DNA from: Novosphingobium sp. B1
Lineage (GTDB): Bacteria; Pseudomonadota; Alphaproteobacteria; Sphingomonadales; Sphingomonadaceae
Assembly: GCF_900176395.1 (NCBI RefSeq)
Contig: NZ_FWXL01000003.1
Span: 1 to 64,000, forward strand
Reading direction: 5' to 3'
Length of the DNA stretch: 64,000 nucleotides
The translations under genes were made by a program, and so were the position numbers. Under the pieces are notes generated by a model that worked only from the letters and a program-made list of their open reading frames with translations, was not told where the DNA came from and made no database searches. How positions within the stretch are numbered: position 1 is the stretch's first letter; each line of letters opens with the position of its first letter. Below, piece by piece: positions 49,293 through 58,914 of this stretch.

Positions 49293-51731
49293 TCAGCGCG
49301 CCTGCAGCACCTTTTCCACCGCTTCGCAGATCTGCTGGACCGAGAACGGCTTTGCGAGGAAATGCATGTTGGGAATGTCGATCTCGCGCCGCAACTGCTC
49401 CTCGGCATAGCCGGACATGAACAGGAACGGCATCTGCGGTTTGAGCGCCCTGATCTCGCGCGCCATGGCGGGGCCGTCCATAGTCGGCATCACCACGTCT
49501 GATACGACGAGATCGAAGGAACCACGCGTGAGAGCCTCGAGGCCTTCCTCGCCATCGGCGGCAGTAGTCACCTCGTAGCCCTGCCGCACCAGCGCGCGTT
49601 CAGCAACGGCGCGCACGGTGTCCTCGTCCTCGACCAGCAGGATCTTGCCACCACCCGACCATTGCCGCTTCGGCTCGGCGCTGGCAGGCCGCGCCACTTG
49701 CGCCATCTCGGCCGCATCGGGATGGTGCACCGGCAGGTAGATGCTGAAGCGGGTGAACTTGCCCACTTCGCTCTCGGCAAAGATGAACCCGCCCGATTGC
49801 TTGACGATGCCGTATACGGTCGAAAGCCCCAGCCCGGTGCCTTTGCCCTTCTCCTTTGTGGTGAAGAAAGGCTCGAAGATCTTGCCGATCTGGTTCGGTT
49901 TGATGCCGTGGCCATTGTCCTCGACCATCAGCGCGGTGTAATCACCGATCGGCAGGATTTCGCTGCGCATGGCGCGAACGTCCGCCGCCGTCACGCGCCG
50001 GGTCATCAGCTTGACGACGCCAGCCGCTCCCTTGCCGCCGCTCGCTGCCAGCTTGTCGTTGATGGCATCGCGCGCGTTAACCGCAAGGTTGAGCAGGACT
50101 TGCTCGAGCTGCGTCGGGTCGGCGCGGACAAAGCCCAGTTCGCGGTCGTGCGTCACCTCGAGCGTGATCTTCTCGCCGATCAGCCGCTTCAGCAACGCCG
50201 AAACCTCGGCCACGACATCGGGCAGTTGCAACACTTGCGGGCGCAGGGTCTGCTGTCGCGAGAAAGCCAGCAACTGCCGCGTCAGCGATGCTGCGCGGTT
50301 CGAATTGGCCTTGATCTGCTGGATATCGTCGTAGTCGCTGTCGCCCGGCGTGTGACGCATCAGCATGAGATCGCAATAGCCGATTATCGCGGTGAGCACG
50401 TTGTTGAAATCGTGCGCGACGCCGCCCGCGAGCTGGCCCACGGCCTGCATCTTGGTGGCCTGCGCGATCTCGCGCTTGAGCCGGGTTTCCTCTGACGAAT
50501 CCTTGAGGCTCAACAGCACCGCCCCCTCGCCCAAGCCGCGTACCCCGGCCAGGCTGAGCGAAACCGGCTCTTCCGGCGAGGCTCGCAGCCGCACCGCGAC
50601 GTCACCCGCAGTCGCCTGCCCTTGCGCATAGCGGCGCACGGCATCGACCAGCGCGCCCTTGTCTTCCTTGATGACCAGATCGGAGGGGTATGGCGGCGGA
50701 ATCGTGTCGTCATGCCCTGCAGCGCGCAGGAATGCTGCGTTGGCGAACAGGAACTTGCCGTCGCGGTCGGTCATGGCAAGACCCAGCGGCAGGCGCGCAA
50801 GCAGGGCCTCGATCTGAGGCAATCCAGCGCGGATGTCGCTGACGCTGCTTTGCTGATCGATCAGCAGGAAGAGCGAGGCGGTGCGCGCAGGGTCGATATT
50901 GGCGACGCCATCAGGGTCGGCAATGGGCAGATGGACGAGGCGAACCGGGGTGCCCTTCCCGCCTTCGCGGGTGTAGAAGATGCGCTCGGCATCATCGCTC
51001 GCCAGGAACGAGACGAAGTCGGCGCCGAACAGGTCGCTCGCCGCGCTGCCGGTTGCGCGCTGGCTGAAGGCCGGGTTGGCAGCGCGGATAAGGCCTTCGG
51101 GGGTAACGACCACGGCCTGCACGCCCTCGCGCGCCAACGCGCGGCCGAGCTTGCCACCGATGTGTCCGGCCATGTCGGCGACGAGATCCTGCGTCACCAC
51201 CGGCATGAACTGCCAGACCAGATAGTCCTCGCCACGCCCGGCGCGAGCAATCGTGGCCCGCCAGGTCCCTTGCGAGGAAGCGAGCGCCTCGGCAGTCGCC
51301 GAACCATCGCGCCAGGCTGCCCGGGTGGCGCCTTCAAGCAGATCAGTCGATTCGCGCTCAAGCGGCAGCCGTGGCGGCGCTGCGTTCACGCCGAACCACT
51401 GGCTCATCAACCGGTTCGCGCAGACCAATCGGCCAGCCCGGTCGGTAATCGCGATGCCGATATCGGTTCGCTCGATCGCGGCATTGGTGACCGACCAGTC
51501 GGGCGTGGCGAAATCCTCGCCGGAGCGGTCGGCCGAACGCGGCAGCATGAGCCGCAACCCGGCGCCAAGCACGCCAACTCCGCCAATAAAGCCTGCCGCC
51601 AACAGAGGTTGGCCCGAAGCCGCCCAGATCGCGCCGGCACTGGCCATGACAGCTCCGCCAAGCAACGACCAGTCGCGCAATGGGGTGCCCGTGACAGGCA
51701 CGCTGTCGATCTCGCCGCCGAGGCTTGCCAT
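49293..51731 (-). CDS. cckA: Cell-cycle hybrid histidine kinase CckA
   Basis: An 812-residue hybrid kinase. Two hydrophobic N-terminal segments (LLGGAVMASAGAIWAASG, LLAAGFIGGVGVLGAGL) are followed by PAS-like regions (TDIGIAITDRAGRLVCANRLM and LPLGLAMTDRDGKFLFANAAF). HisKA has GGVAHDFNNVLTAIIGYCDLMLMRHT features with His near residue 440; the ATPase has DNGHGI and GLGLSTVYG. A C-terminal receiver has Asp near residue 744 (SDVVMPTMDG). This set is the CckA pattern. In alphaproteobacteria CckA feeds phosphate through ChpT to CtrA (pathway knowledge). The ATG at 51731 follows TGAGGA; the longer frame re-reads the upstream gene. Confidence 0.9.
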   Translation of the reverse strand: MASLGGEIDSVPVTGTPLRDWSLLGGAVMASAGAIWAASGQPLLAAGFIGGVGVLGAGLRLMLPRSADRSGEDFATPDWSVTNAAIERTDIGIAITDRAGRLVCANRLMSQWFGVNAAPPRLPLERESTDLLEGATRAAWRDGSATAEALASSQGTWRATIARAGRGEDYLVWQFMPVVTQDLVADMAGHIGGKLGRALAREGVQAVVVTPEGLIRAANPAFSQRATGSAASDLFGADFVSFLASDDAERIFYTREGGKGTPVRLVHLPIADPDGVANIDPARTASLFLLIDQQSSVSDIRAGLPQIEALLARLPLGLAMTDRDGKFLFANAAFLRAAGHDDTIPPPYPSDLVIKEDKGALVDAVRRYAQGQATAGDVAVRLRASPEEPVSLSLAGVRGLGEGAVLLSLKDSSEETRLKREIAQATKMQAVGQLAGGVAHDFNNVLTAIIGYCDLMLMRHTPGDSDYDDIQQIKANSNRAASLTRQLLAFSRQQTLRPQVLQLPDVVAEVSALLKRLIGEKITLEVTHDRELGFVRADPTQLEQVLLNLAVNARDAINDKLAASGGKGAAGVVKLMTRRVTAADVRAMRSEILPIGDYTALMVEDNGHGIKPNQIGKIFEPFFTTKEKGKGTGLGLSTVYGIVKQSGGFIFAESEVGKFTRFSIYLPVHHPDAAEMAQVARPASAEPKRQWSGGGKILLVEDEDTVRAVAERALVRQGYEVTTAADGEEGLEALTRGSFDLVVSDVVMPTMDGPAMAREIRALKPQMPFLFMSGYAEEQLRREIDIPNMHFLAKPFSVQQICEAVEKVLQAR

Positions 51732-51744
51732 CAGCGCATCCTCA

Positions 51745-52305
51745 TCAGTCGGGGAAGTCCCGTGCAGCAGCGCGCAGCTTGCGGACCTTGCGCTTGTGGG
51801 CGGTCCACCAGCGCCATCCCAGTGCCGAAATGACATAACCCAGCGCGGCCGAAACGATCGAGATCAGGAACAGGCCGATGATCAGCGACGGCGCGGCGTC
51901 CGAACCAAGCCATCCCAACCATTCGCGCAAGCCAGCGCCCTTGGTGACCATGGCCTGCACTGTCCCGAAATCGGCGTGAAAACCGAAAAGGTTGCCCACG
52001 GCAATGGCCCCGGGAAGGAACACGAAGAGCGTCGTCGGCGGGATCGAGATGAAGGTCATCAGCACGGCAAGCGGGATGTTGCCCCGGCACGGCACGCACA
52101 TCAAGGCCGCGCCGATGATCTGTACGCCGGGGATCAGCGCGAAGATGCCGATGAACAATCCGGCCGCAACGCCGCGCGGCACCGAGCGCCGGGTGAAACG
52201 CCACAGTTCATGGCGGGCAGCAAGCGGGCGCGCGAACCGGTTCTGCTCCATCTGCTCGCGCGTCGGCATGTTGGCCCGCGCCCAGTTCACGATCCGCTCG
52301 AACAT
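51745..52305 (-). CDS. DUF2062 membrane protein
   Basis: A 186-residue protein. An amphipathic N-terminus (RREQ-rich, ARHELWRFTRRSVPRG) precedes membrane segments GVAAGLFIGIFALIPG, IPLAVLMTFISIPPTTLFVFLPGAIAVG and SLIIGLFLISIVSAALGYVIS. The S-V-x-x-G-x-A-x-G-x-F-x-x-x-x-P and N-P/I-P-T-T patterns identify DUF2062. It precedes cckA by 13 bases and is likely co-transcribed with it. The role is unknown. Confidence 0.83.
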   Translation of the reverse strand: MFERIVNWARANMPTREQMEQNRFARPLAARHELWRFTRRSVPRGVAAGLFIGIFALIPGVQIIGAALMCVPCRGNIPLAVLMTFISIPPTTLFVFLPGAIAVGNLFGFHADFGTVQAMVTKGAGLREWLGWLGSDAAPSLIIGLFLISIVSAALGYVISALGWRWWTAHKRKVRKLRAAARDFPD

Positions 52306-52410
52306 TGCGCGCCTGTTTTACCCGTTTCCCGTCCGCCCCGCCACGGGACGATTGCTGCGCTCTAAACCGGATTTCCTTGCCGGTCGGTGAAGTGGATCAC
52401 CCGGATCGAC

Positions 52411-52893
52411 TTATCCGTGGTCCTTCATGATCCGCGCCTTGTCGCGCTTCCAGTCGCGGTCCTTCATGGTGGCCCGCTTGTCGGCCACGTTCTTGCCCTT
52501 GCACAGCGCCAGTTCGACCTTCGCGCGCCCGCGGCTGTTGAAATAGATCGAAAGCGGCACCAGCGTCATGCCCTTGCGCTCGACCGCCCCGGTGAACTTG
52601 GCGATCTGGCGTTCCTTCAGCAACAGCTTGCGCGGACGCTTGGGCACGTGATTGAAGCGGTTGCCGTGGCTGAACTCGGGCACGTTGGAGTTGACCAGCC
52701 AGACCTCGCCGTTCTTCACCTCGGCGTAGCTTTCCGCAATTGATCCCTCGCCAAAGCGCAGCGACTTCACCTCGGTCCCGGTCAGGCAGATGCCGGCCTC
52801 GTACTTCTCTTCAATGAAGTATTCGAACCGCGCGCGGCGATTCTCGGCGACCACTTTGGTCTTGTCGAATTCGGGGTGTACGGGGCGTGCCAT
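52411..52893 (-). CDS. smpB: SsrA-binding protein SmpB
   Basis: A 160-residue protein required for tmRNA-mediated rescue of stalled ribosomes. [34 protein letters not shown] (residues 12-45) is the family start. Further motifs are [32 protein letters not shown] and [18 protein letters not shown], ending in the basic tail [17 protein letters not shown] that enters the mRNA path. It lies downstream of dapA on the same strand. Confidence 0.96.
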   Translation of the reverse strand: MARPVHPEFDKTKVVAENRRARFEYFIEEKYEAGICLTGTEVKSLRFGEGSIAESYAEVKNGEVWLVNSNVPEFSHGNRFNHVPKRPRKLLLKERQIAKFTGAVERKGMTLVPLSIYFNSRGRAKVELALCKGKNVADKRATMKDRDWKRDKARIMKDHG

Positions 52894-52965
52894 GATGCCG
52901 CTGCATGTAGGCGCTGGCCCGACAAAGCGGAAGGGGAACTTCGCACTTTGTCGGGCGAGTGTGGC

Positions 52966-53847
52966 TCAGATCAGCCCGGCGTGCTCCAGCGCGGCGTCAA
53001 CGGCCTTGCGCGCGGCGTCGTTGCAGGGAACCATCGGCAGGCGCAGCTCGTCCGAAATGTCGGGGAAGACACGGCTCAGCGCGTACTTTACCGGCCCCGG
53101 CGAAGCATCCTCGAACATCGCGTAGTGCAGCGGGTAGAGCTTGTCGTTGAGTTCCCGCGCCTTCTCGAGATCGTTGGCGGCGCAAGCGGCCTGGAACTCG
53201 GCGCAAAGCTTCGGCGCGACGTTGGCGGTGACCGAGATGCAGCCGACGGCGCCGGCAGCATTGGCGGGAAGCGCAAGTTCATCATCGCCCGAGAGCTGGC
53301 AGAAGTGCTTGCCGATGCCCATGCGGTGATCGGTGACGCGCGAAAGGTCGCCGCTCGCGTCCTTGATGCCGATGATCTTTTCAGGATAGCGCTTGGCCAG
53401 TTCGCACACGGTTTCCGGCAGGATGTCCGTCACTGTGCGGCCGGGGACGTTGTAGAGCACGATCGGCAGGTCGTTGTGTTCGGCAAGGTAGCTGAAGTGG
53501 GCAATGATGCCCGCCTGGCTCGGCCGGTTGTAATAAGGCGCGACGCAGAGAGCGGCCTGGGCACCGCACTTCTTGGAGAAGTTCATGTGCAGCAGGGCGT
53601 TCATCGTATCGTTGCTGCCGCATCCGGCGATTACCGGTACGCGGCCCGCCGCCTGCTCGACGCAGACTTCGATCACGCGGTGGTGTTCGGCGTTCGACAG
53701 GGTCGAAGCCTCGCCGGTAGTGCCGCAGGGCACCAGCGCCGCCGATCCGTTCTCGATCTGCCAGTCGACGAGGCGGCGAAACGCTTTCTCGTCAAACGCT
53801 CCATCGCGAAATGGAGTCACTAGGGCCGGAATCGAGCCGGAAAACAT
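52966..53847 (-). CDS. dapA: 4-hydroxy-tetrahydrodipicolinate synthase
   Basis: A 293-residue class I aldolase condensing pyruvate with aspartate semialdehyde in the lysine/diaminopimelate pathway. GTTGEASTLSNAEH, the Tyr in VLYNVPGRT and the Schiff-base Lys in IIGIKDASGD are present. GAGGGG stands eight bases before the ATG at 53847 (MFSGSIP). A TTG at 53853 is too close to that site, so the two extra residues are not used. Divergent from the lytic transglycosylase gene. Confidence 0.95.
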   Translation of the reverse strand: MFSGSIPALVTPFRDGAFDEKAFRRLVDWQIENGSAALVPCGTTGEASTLSNAEHHRVIEVCVEQAAGRVPVIAGCGSNDTMNALLHMNFSKKCGAQAALCVAPYYNRPSQAGIIAHFSYLAEHNDLPIVLYNVPGRTVTDILPETVCELAKRYPEKIIGIKDASGDLSRVTDHRMGIGKHFCQLSGDDELALPANAAGAVGCISVTANVAPKLCAEFQAACAANDLEKARELNDKLYPLHYAMFEDASPGPVKYALSRVFPDISDELRLPMVPCNDAARKAVDAALEHAGLI

Positions 53848-53947
53848 GGACAATACCCCTCGGTTTACCCCATGATGCAGTTCGGTTCATCGTGATCCGA
53901 ACCCATGGGGGCGCTGTTCAGCGCGTGATAAGGAGCCGCTCCATAGT

Positions 53948-55966
53948 ATGTCCGGCATGGACGTGAAAGCCTTGATGTTGCGCTGGGGGTTTGCCGGAGT
54001 TCTGCTCCAGACGGTGGCCGCCTCGAGCGCAGTGCACGCGAGCGGCACTGACGGTGCCGATGGATCCGACTGGGACCGCGCCCGCGCCAACCTGACCGCA
54101 AGTCAGGGCGGGCCGATGATGGCGGCAGTGGAGCGGTGGAAGCTCCTTTCCAGCTCCAATCGCTTCGGCTTTTCCGATTATTCCAGCTTCGTCCTGTCCT
54201 ATCCCGGTTTCCCGGATGAGGAGAAGCTGCGGCGATATGCAGAGCTTTCGCTCGAACGCGATTTTGCCGAGCCTTCGCGGCTTGTCGCCTATTTCAACCA
54301 GAAGCCGCCGCTGACCAACCTTGGCCGGGCGCAATATGCGCTGGCGCTGACCCAGCTTGGCCGCCCAGAGGCGCGCGAGGCTGCGCGGGCAGCATGGCGC
54401 GGTGGCGCGATGACCGATGCTGCCGAAACGGCGTTGATGGCGGCTTGGGGCACGAGCTTCACGCTCGACGATCACGATGCACGGATGGACGCGCTGCTGT
54501 GGTCTGGCGCGACCGATCAGGCCGCGCGTCAGATCGTTTGGGTCAGCCCTGCTCGCAAGGGCATCGACGGGGCGCGGCTGGCAGCGATGCAGGGTAGCGA
54601 TCCCTACGGCATTCTGACGGGTGTTCCCGCGCAACAGTTCAATGCCGATCCCGGCTTCATCTTCCAGCGCGTGCGGCAGTTGCGCAAATCGGGCCAGGGT
54701 GCAGCAGCGCGTGACTTGCTCGCCAACCGGCCGTTGCTTTCGCGTCAGCCGTTGGACCGGGACAAGTGGGTCGAGGAGCTGCTGGTCAACGCCCGCAGTG
54801 CGGCCACGTCTGGAGACGCGCGCTCAGCGATGCGGATTGCTGCCGGCATCGACGATGCCTTTGTGCCGGGTGAGGACGTCAGCCAGCTGAACTACGGCTT
54901 GCGCGACGACTACACCTCGCTGATGTGGCTCGGTGGAACGCAGGGATACTTCAACACTGGCGATTATGCGGGTGCCGCGCCGCTGTTCTGGCGCTATGGC
55001 GCGGCAGCGCGGACGCCGGGGACGCGCTCGAAGGGGTTCTACTGGGCCGGAAAGGCCGCGGCGCGGGCCGGACAGCAGGCTGAGGCGCGGCGCTATTTCG
55101 AGATGGCAGCGCAGTATGGCGACCAGTTCTACGGGTTGCTGGCGCTGGAGCGGCTGGGCCGACCGGTGCCGCAATACGCCAAGGATTCGGACGTACAGCC
55201 TTCGGCGGACGAACGCAGCCGGTTCTACAGCCAGCCGCTGACGTTGGCCGTGCGCGAGGTTGCCAGCAATGGCGACTGGAAGACGACCGTCCGCTTCTTC
55301 AAGGAAGTGGCCGAGCAGCAGCAAACCGAAGCGCAGCACATGATGGTGGCGAACCTTGCGCGCGAACTTGGTCGGCGCGATCTGGGCGTGATCGTCGGCC
55401 AAGCGGCGGCGGCGCGCGGCTATCTCGATTTCCAGCATATCGCCTTCCCGCTAATTCCGGTGCCGCCGGGCTATGAAAGCAAGTGGACCGGCATCCACGC
55501 GATCAGCCGGCAGGAAAGCCAGTTCGCGCAGAACGCGGTGAGCCACGCCGGTGCGCGCGGGCTGATGCAGCTGATGCCCGGAACGGCAAACGAGCAGGCG
55601 GGAAAGCTTGGGCTTTCGTACAACGCCTCGTCGCTGACGCAGGACGCCGGGTACAACATCCAGCTTGGCTCGGGCTATTTCCAGCGGATGCTCGATTACT
55701 ATGGCGGTTCCTGGCCGCTGGCGGTGGCGGCCTACAATGCAGGCCCGGGCAACGTGAACAAGTTCCTGCGTGCCAATGGCGACCCACGTAACGGCGGCAT
55801 CGACTGGGTCGAATGGATCGAGAAGATTCCCCTATCCGAAACCCGCAACTACGTCCAGCGCGTGCTGGAAAACGCGGTAGTCTATGAGGCGATGAACCCC
55901 CAGTACGCCAGCTATCGGGGGAGCAATCCGATGAGCTACTTCATCGGCAAGCGGGAGCCGGGGTAA
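53948..55966 (+). CDS. slt: Soluble lytic murein transglycosylase
   Basis: A 672-residue periplasmic enzyme with a signal peptide (about residues 1-32). A long helical U/L superhelix domain (residues 40-500) precedes a C-terminal Slt catalytic domain. The catalytic Glu lies in IHAISRQESQF, with SHAGARGLMQLMPGTA and AVAAYNAGPGNVNKFL. It cleaves peptidoglycan between MurNAc and GlcNAc with 1,6-anhydro products. Length and order match Slt70-type enzymes. Confidence 0.93.
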   Translation: MSGMDVKALMLRWGFAGVLLQTVAASSAVHASGTDGADGSDWDRARANLTASQGGPMMAAVERWKLLSSSNRFGFSDYSSFVLSYPGFPDEEKLRRYAELSLERDFAEPSRLVAYFNQKPPLTNLGRAQYALALTQLGRPEAREAARAAWRGGAMTDAAETALMAAWGTSFTLDDHDARMDALLWSGATDQAARQIVWVSPARKGIDGARLAAMQGSDPYGILTGVPAQQFNADPGFIFQRVRQLRKSGQGAAARDLLANRPLLSRQPLDRDKWVEELLVNARSAATSGDARSAMRIAAGIDDAFVPGEDVSQLNYGLRDDYTSLMWLGGTQGYFNTGDYAGAAPLFWRYGAAARTPGTRSKGFYWAGKAAARAGQQAEARRYFEMAAQYGDQFYGLLALERLGRPVPQYAKDSDVQPSADERSRFYSQPLTLAVREVASNGDWKTTVRFFKEVAEQQQTEAQHMMVANLARELGRRDLGVIVGQAAAARGYLDFQHIAFPLIPVPPGYESKWTGIHAISRQESQFAQNAVSHAGARGLMQLMPGTANEQAGKLGLSYNASSLTQDAGYNIQLGSGYFQRMLDYYGGSWPLAVAAYNAGPGNVNKFLRANGDPRNGGIDWVEWIEKIPLSETRNYVQRVLENAVVYEAMNPQYASYRGSNPMSYFIGKREPG

Positions 55967-56149
55967 CGACTTCCTCCCTGTTCTTGCGGAGCACAAACGC
56001 GAAGTGTAATCGACCTAGCCCGTGACGCAGGAGCGGTTATCTTGCCCTTCGATCCCCTTCGTTGCAGGCAAAGCTACTTCCCGATTTGTCCTGCGGAAAA
56101 ATAGGGCGGATTTGTTGTTTCGGTCCGCATCCTCGCCCACAAGCGCACC

Positions 56150-56635
56150 ATGAAACCTGACGGACCTCCCATCACTCCTGCCGGATTTGCGGCTTTGCGC
56201 GCGCGGTACGACCATCTTTTGGGCACCGAGCGGCCTGCCATCGTCGAGATCGTCAGCTGGGCCGCCGGCAATGGCGACCGGTCGGAAAACGGGGATTATC
56301 TCTATGGGCGCAAGCGGATGCGGGAGATTGATCGGGAGCTGGCGTTCCTTGCGCGGCGGATGAAGGCGGCGCGCGTTGTCGATCCTCGCGCCCAGGAGGA
56401 TCGGACGCGGGTGCTGTTCGGGGCCTGTGTCGAAATCGCCGACGAGGACGACAACCGCAAGGTGCTGACGCTGGTAGGCGATGACGAGCAGGATGCCTCG
56501 AAGGGACTGATCGGCTGGAGCGCGCCGATCGCCAAGGCCCTGCGCGGGGCGCGGGTCGGGGACTTGCGCGTGGTGCGGTTGCCTTCAGGCGAGAAGGAGT
56601 GGGAAATCATGAGCGTTTCCTATCCCGCCGCCTGA
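56150..56635 (+). CDS. greB: Transcription elongation factor GreB
   Basis: A 161-residue factor. The N-terminal coiled coil contains the paired acidic residues at its tip (GDRSENGDYLYGRKRMREIDREL). The C-terminal FKBP-like domain (VEIADEDDNRKVLTLVGDDE, LIGWSAPIAKALRGARVGDL) is complete. GreB stimulates RNA cleavage in backtracked RNA polymerase. The ENGDYLYGKKR-type phrase marks GreB rather than GreA. Followed after four bases by the phosphatase gene. Confidence 0.93.
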   Translation: MKPDGPPITPAGFAALRARYDHLLGTERPAIVEIVSWAAGNGDRSENGDYLYGRKRMREIDRELAFLARRMKAARVVDPRAQEDRTRVLFGACVEIADEDDNRKVLTLVGDDEQDASKGLIGWSAPIAKALRGARVGDLRVVRLPSGEKEWEIMSVSYPAA

Positions 56636-56639
56636 CGCT

Positions 56640-57281
56640 ATGAGCGATGCCATGAAACGGGGTCGCTTCTACATCATGCGCCATGGCGAGACGGTCTATA
56701 ATGCCGCCGCGCGCCTGCAATCCAACACGATGCACACGCCGCTTACACGGCAGGGCTTCGAGCAGGCGGTAGCGATGGGCTGCGCGCTGCGGGCCGAACT
56801 GGGCGAGCGGCCGCAGGTGACGCTGCACATCTCCGACACCGGGCGCGCCCTGCAGACGGCAGCGCTGATTGCCGAGGAACTTGGACTCGACTGGTTTGCC
56901 GGACGTCGCACGATGGATCTCAAGGAGATCGACATGGGATCGTGGTGTGGCAGGTCCTACAGCGATGTGGAAGATGAGTTCGGTCCCATCGTGATCGAGG
57001 ACCACCTGCTGCGCCCTGCCCCGGATGGCGAAGACTATCAGATGATCGCAACCCGTCTCGACACATGGCTCGACGGGCTGGACGATGAGAGCGGCGATCA
57101 CATCGTGGTGATGCACGGCATCTCGAGCCGAGTCCTGCGTGGAATCATGGCCTGCTATCCCGTACATCCTGTTCACGGCGCGCCGATTGCGCCATCATTG
57201 GTGCAGGGTTCGATTGCACTGATCGAGGACGGGGCGGAAACGGTGTTGCTGGGTTCGGAACGCGGGATAGAGCACGCCTGA
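56640..57281 (+). CDS. Histidine phosphatase (phosphoglycerate-mutase-like)
   Basis: A 213-residue protein. RHG motif FYIMRHGETVYN, the second Arg in SDTGRALQTAALI, acid in KEIDMGSWCG and second His in IVVMHGISSRVLRG complete the phosphatase active site. Phosphoserine, sugar phosphate or nucleotide substrates are possible. It starts at ATG 56640 just after greB, and its TGA shares a base with the DUF4169 ATG. Confidence 0.88.
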   Translation: MSDAMKRGRFYIMRHGETVYNAAARLQSNTMHTPLTRQGFEQAVAMGCALRAELGERPQVTLHISDTGRALQTAALIAEELGLDWFAGRRTMDLKEIDMGSWCGRSYSDVEDEFGPIVIEDHLLRPAPDGEDYQMIATRLDTWLDGLDDESGDHIVVMHGISSRVLRGIMACYPVHPVHGAPIAPSLVQGSIALIEDGAETVLLGSERGIEHA

Positions 57282-57460
57282 TGGGCGATGTCGTCAACCT
57301 TCGAACCGTGCGCAAGGCGAAGGCGCGCGCCAGCAAGGACGTTGCGGCGCAGGCGAACCGGGCAAAGTTTGGCCGGACTAAGAACGAGAAGCTGCGCGAG
57401 GTGCAAGAGGCCTCGCGGCTTGCCCGAATGCTCGATGGCGCGAAGCGGGAAGAGCCGTGA
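57281..57460 (+). CDS. DUF4169 family small basic protein
   Basis: A 59-residue, highly basic helical protein starting MGDVVNLRTVRKAKARASK and continuing NRAKFGRTKNEKLREVQEASRLARML. The opening M-G-D-V-x-N-L-R-x-x-R-K-A-K-A-R and the N-R-x-x-F-G-R-T-K block are the DUF4169 signature of alphaproteobacteria. Its ATG shares one base with the upstream TGA, and its own stop overlaps the next GTG, so it is embedded in an operon. Confidence 0.82.
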   Translation: MGDVVNLRTVRKAKARASKDVAAQANRAKFGRTKNEKLREVQEASRLARMLDGAKREEP

Positions 57461-57939
57461 GGCGGCTGCTTGTGTTGGCAGTGCTGGCACTTGGAGGGAC
57501 TGCCGTGGCGCGTGACAGCCTTGGTGTTTTCGGCACCTGGGGTGCCTTTCGTGACCCGGCAGTGCCGCGTTGCTACGCCATCGCCATGGCCGATAAGGTC
57601 GCTGCACGCGAACAGACGTTCCAGCCCTTTCTGACCATAGGATATTGGCCCAAGCGCGGCATTCGCGGGGCTGTCCATGTGCGATTGGCGCGGCGACTGG
57701 CGCCGGGATCGTCGGTCAATGTCTCATTCCCGGATGCCAATTTCACGCTTCAGGCCGGACAGGCAGATGCCTGGCCAAGTGACCAGCGGGCCAATGCGGC
57801 GATCGTCGCGCAATTGCGCAGCGCACCTCGGGTGGTGGTGACGGCGCAAGCGAGCGATGGCCGCAAGTTTCGCGACAGCTACACGCTTGGCGGCGTTGCC
57901 TCGGCGATGGACGCCGCCGCGCTCGGCTGCGCGGGCTAG
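57457..57939 (+). CDS. Secreted protein, possibly IalB-like
   Basis: A 160-residue protein, GTG start overlapping the DUF4169 stop. The signal peptide is MRRLLVLAVLALGGTAVA. The mature part begins SLGVFGTWGAFRDPAVPRCYAIAM, then VNVSFPDANFTLQAGQADAW and a C-terminal AALGC; the two cysteines could pair. The layout recalls small invasion-associated-locus-B-like periplasmic proteins, but the match is weak. No enzymatic motif. Confidence 0.65.
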   Translation: MRRLLVLAVLALGGTAVARDSLGVFGTWGAFRDPAVPRCYAIAMADKVAAREQTFQPFLTIGYWPKRGIRGAVHVRLARRLAPGSSVNVSFPDANFTLQAGQADAWPSDQRANAAIVAQLRSAPRVVVTAQASDGRKFRDSYTLGGVASAMDAAALGCAG

Positions 57940-57949
57940 CGAACGTCCC

Positions 57950-57982
57950 AAAAAAAAGGGCAGGCCTTGCGGCCCGCCCTTC
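57950..57982 (-). terminator. Rho-independent terminator of the outer-membrane protein gene
   Basis: On the minus strand an AAGGGCGGGCC/GGCCTGCCCTT stem with a short loop is followed by eight T residues, about 25 bases beyond the stop codon at 58008. A textbook terminator. Confidence 0.9.
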
Positions 57983-58007
57983 CCTTTGGCAATCGCTGTC
58001 TGACGGA

Positions 58008-58679
58008 TCAGAAGCGGACGCCGACGCCAGCCGTCACGGCGTGACGATCGGTGTCGATGTTGAAGCGGCTCGAGTCCGGCGTATCGCCGTTGAAGTCGAA
58101 TTCGCCCTTGCTGTAGTTGTTGTAGCTGTATTCCAGCTTCACGAAGGCATTCTGGCCGACCTTCTGCTCGACGCCGGCGCCGACGCGGTAGCCGTCGGTG
58201 TCAAGACGCTGACGCAGGTTGGTCGTGCCATCGGTGCCCTGCAGGTTGTAGCGCTGGTTGCTGTAGCCGCCCTTCACATAGACGAGCGTGCTCGGCGTGG
58301 CGGCGTAACCCAGACGACCACCGAAGTAGTACTGACGGCCAGCATCGACGCGGCCGAGATTGAAGACGTTCGGCTTGTCGTTGTTGTTGTCCCAGCCGGC
58401 GCTGCTCTCGGTGATTTCAGCTTCGGCACCGGCAACCAGGTTCGTGCCCAGCGGGAAGTCGTAGCCGATGGCGCCGCCGTACTGAACGCCGTCGATCGAC
58501 TGCTTCAGGTCACGGGTGTTGTCGACGTCTTCGCTGCTGCCCGAACGGTGGTGGTCATAGCCGACCAGGGCTTCGGCGCGGAAACCGCTGAATGCTTCGG
58601 CAGGGGTGGCGTCCTGCGCGAAAGCCGGGGTGGCGGCGATCGCGGTTCCGGCGGCGAGGATTGCGCAGATCTTCTTCAT
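58008..58679 (-). CDS. Outer-membrane beta-barrel protein (opacity/porin family)
   Basis: A 223-residue protein. The signal peptide is MKKICAILAAGTAIAATPAFA. The rest shows alternating aromatic strands (FRAEALVGYDHH, VQYGGAIGYDFPL, YYFGGRLGYAA, TLVYVKGGYSNQRYNL, AFVKLEYSYNNYS) and ends in VTAGVGVRF with the C-terminal Phe used for barrel assembly. Eight strands fit an OmpA-like/opacity barrel. GGAGTG precedes the ATG at 58679; the 44-residue upstream extension is rejected because it hides the signal peptide. Confidence 0.85.
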   Translation of the reverse strand: MKKICAILAAGTAIAATPAFAQDATPAEAFSGFRAEALVGYDHHRSGSSEDVDNTRDLKQSIDGVQYGGAIGYDFPLGTNLVAGAEAEITESSAGWDNNNDKPNVFNLGRVDAGRQYYFGGRLGYAATPSTLVYVKGGYSNQRYNLQGTDGTTNLRQRLDTDGYRVGAGVEQKVGQNAFVKLEYSYNNYSKGEFDFNGDTPDSSRFNIDTDRHAVTAGVGVRF

Positions 58680-58914
58680 GTTACACTCCATTGAAAACTT
58701 CCTGCCGGTTCTTTTTTCATTTGCGACCCGACAGTGCTCGGTGGAATGAGCAGAAAGCGATCCGGTTTCATGAACCTCAGACAACAGGAAACTGTTGTAT
58801 TTTCGCCACATTATCTCGCGGTGGATTGAAGACCTGGCGCGGCGGAATGCGGGAACACGATTTGGCCGGTGGCGTTCGCGCGACCCGTTTGCGCAAGACG
58901 CAAGGAGCCCCTAT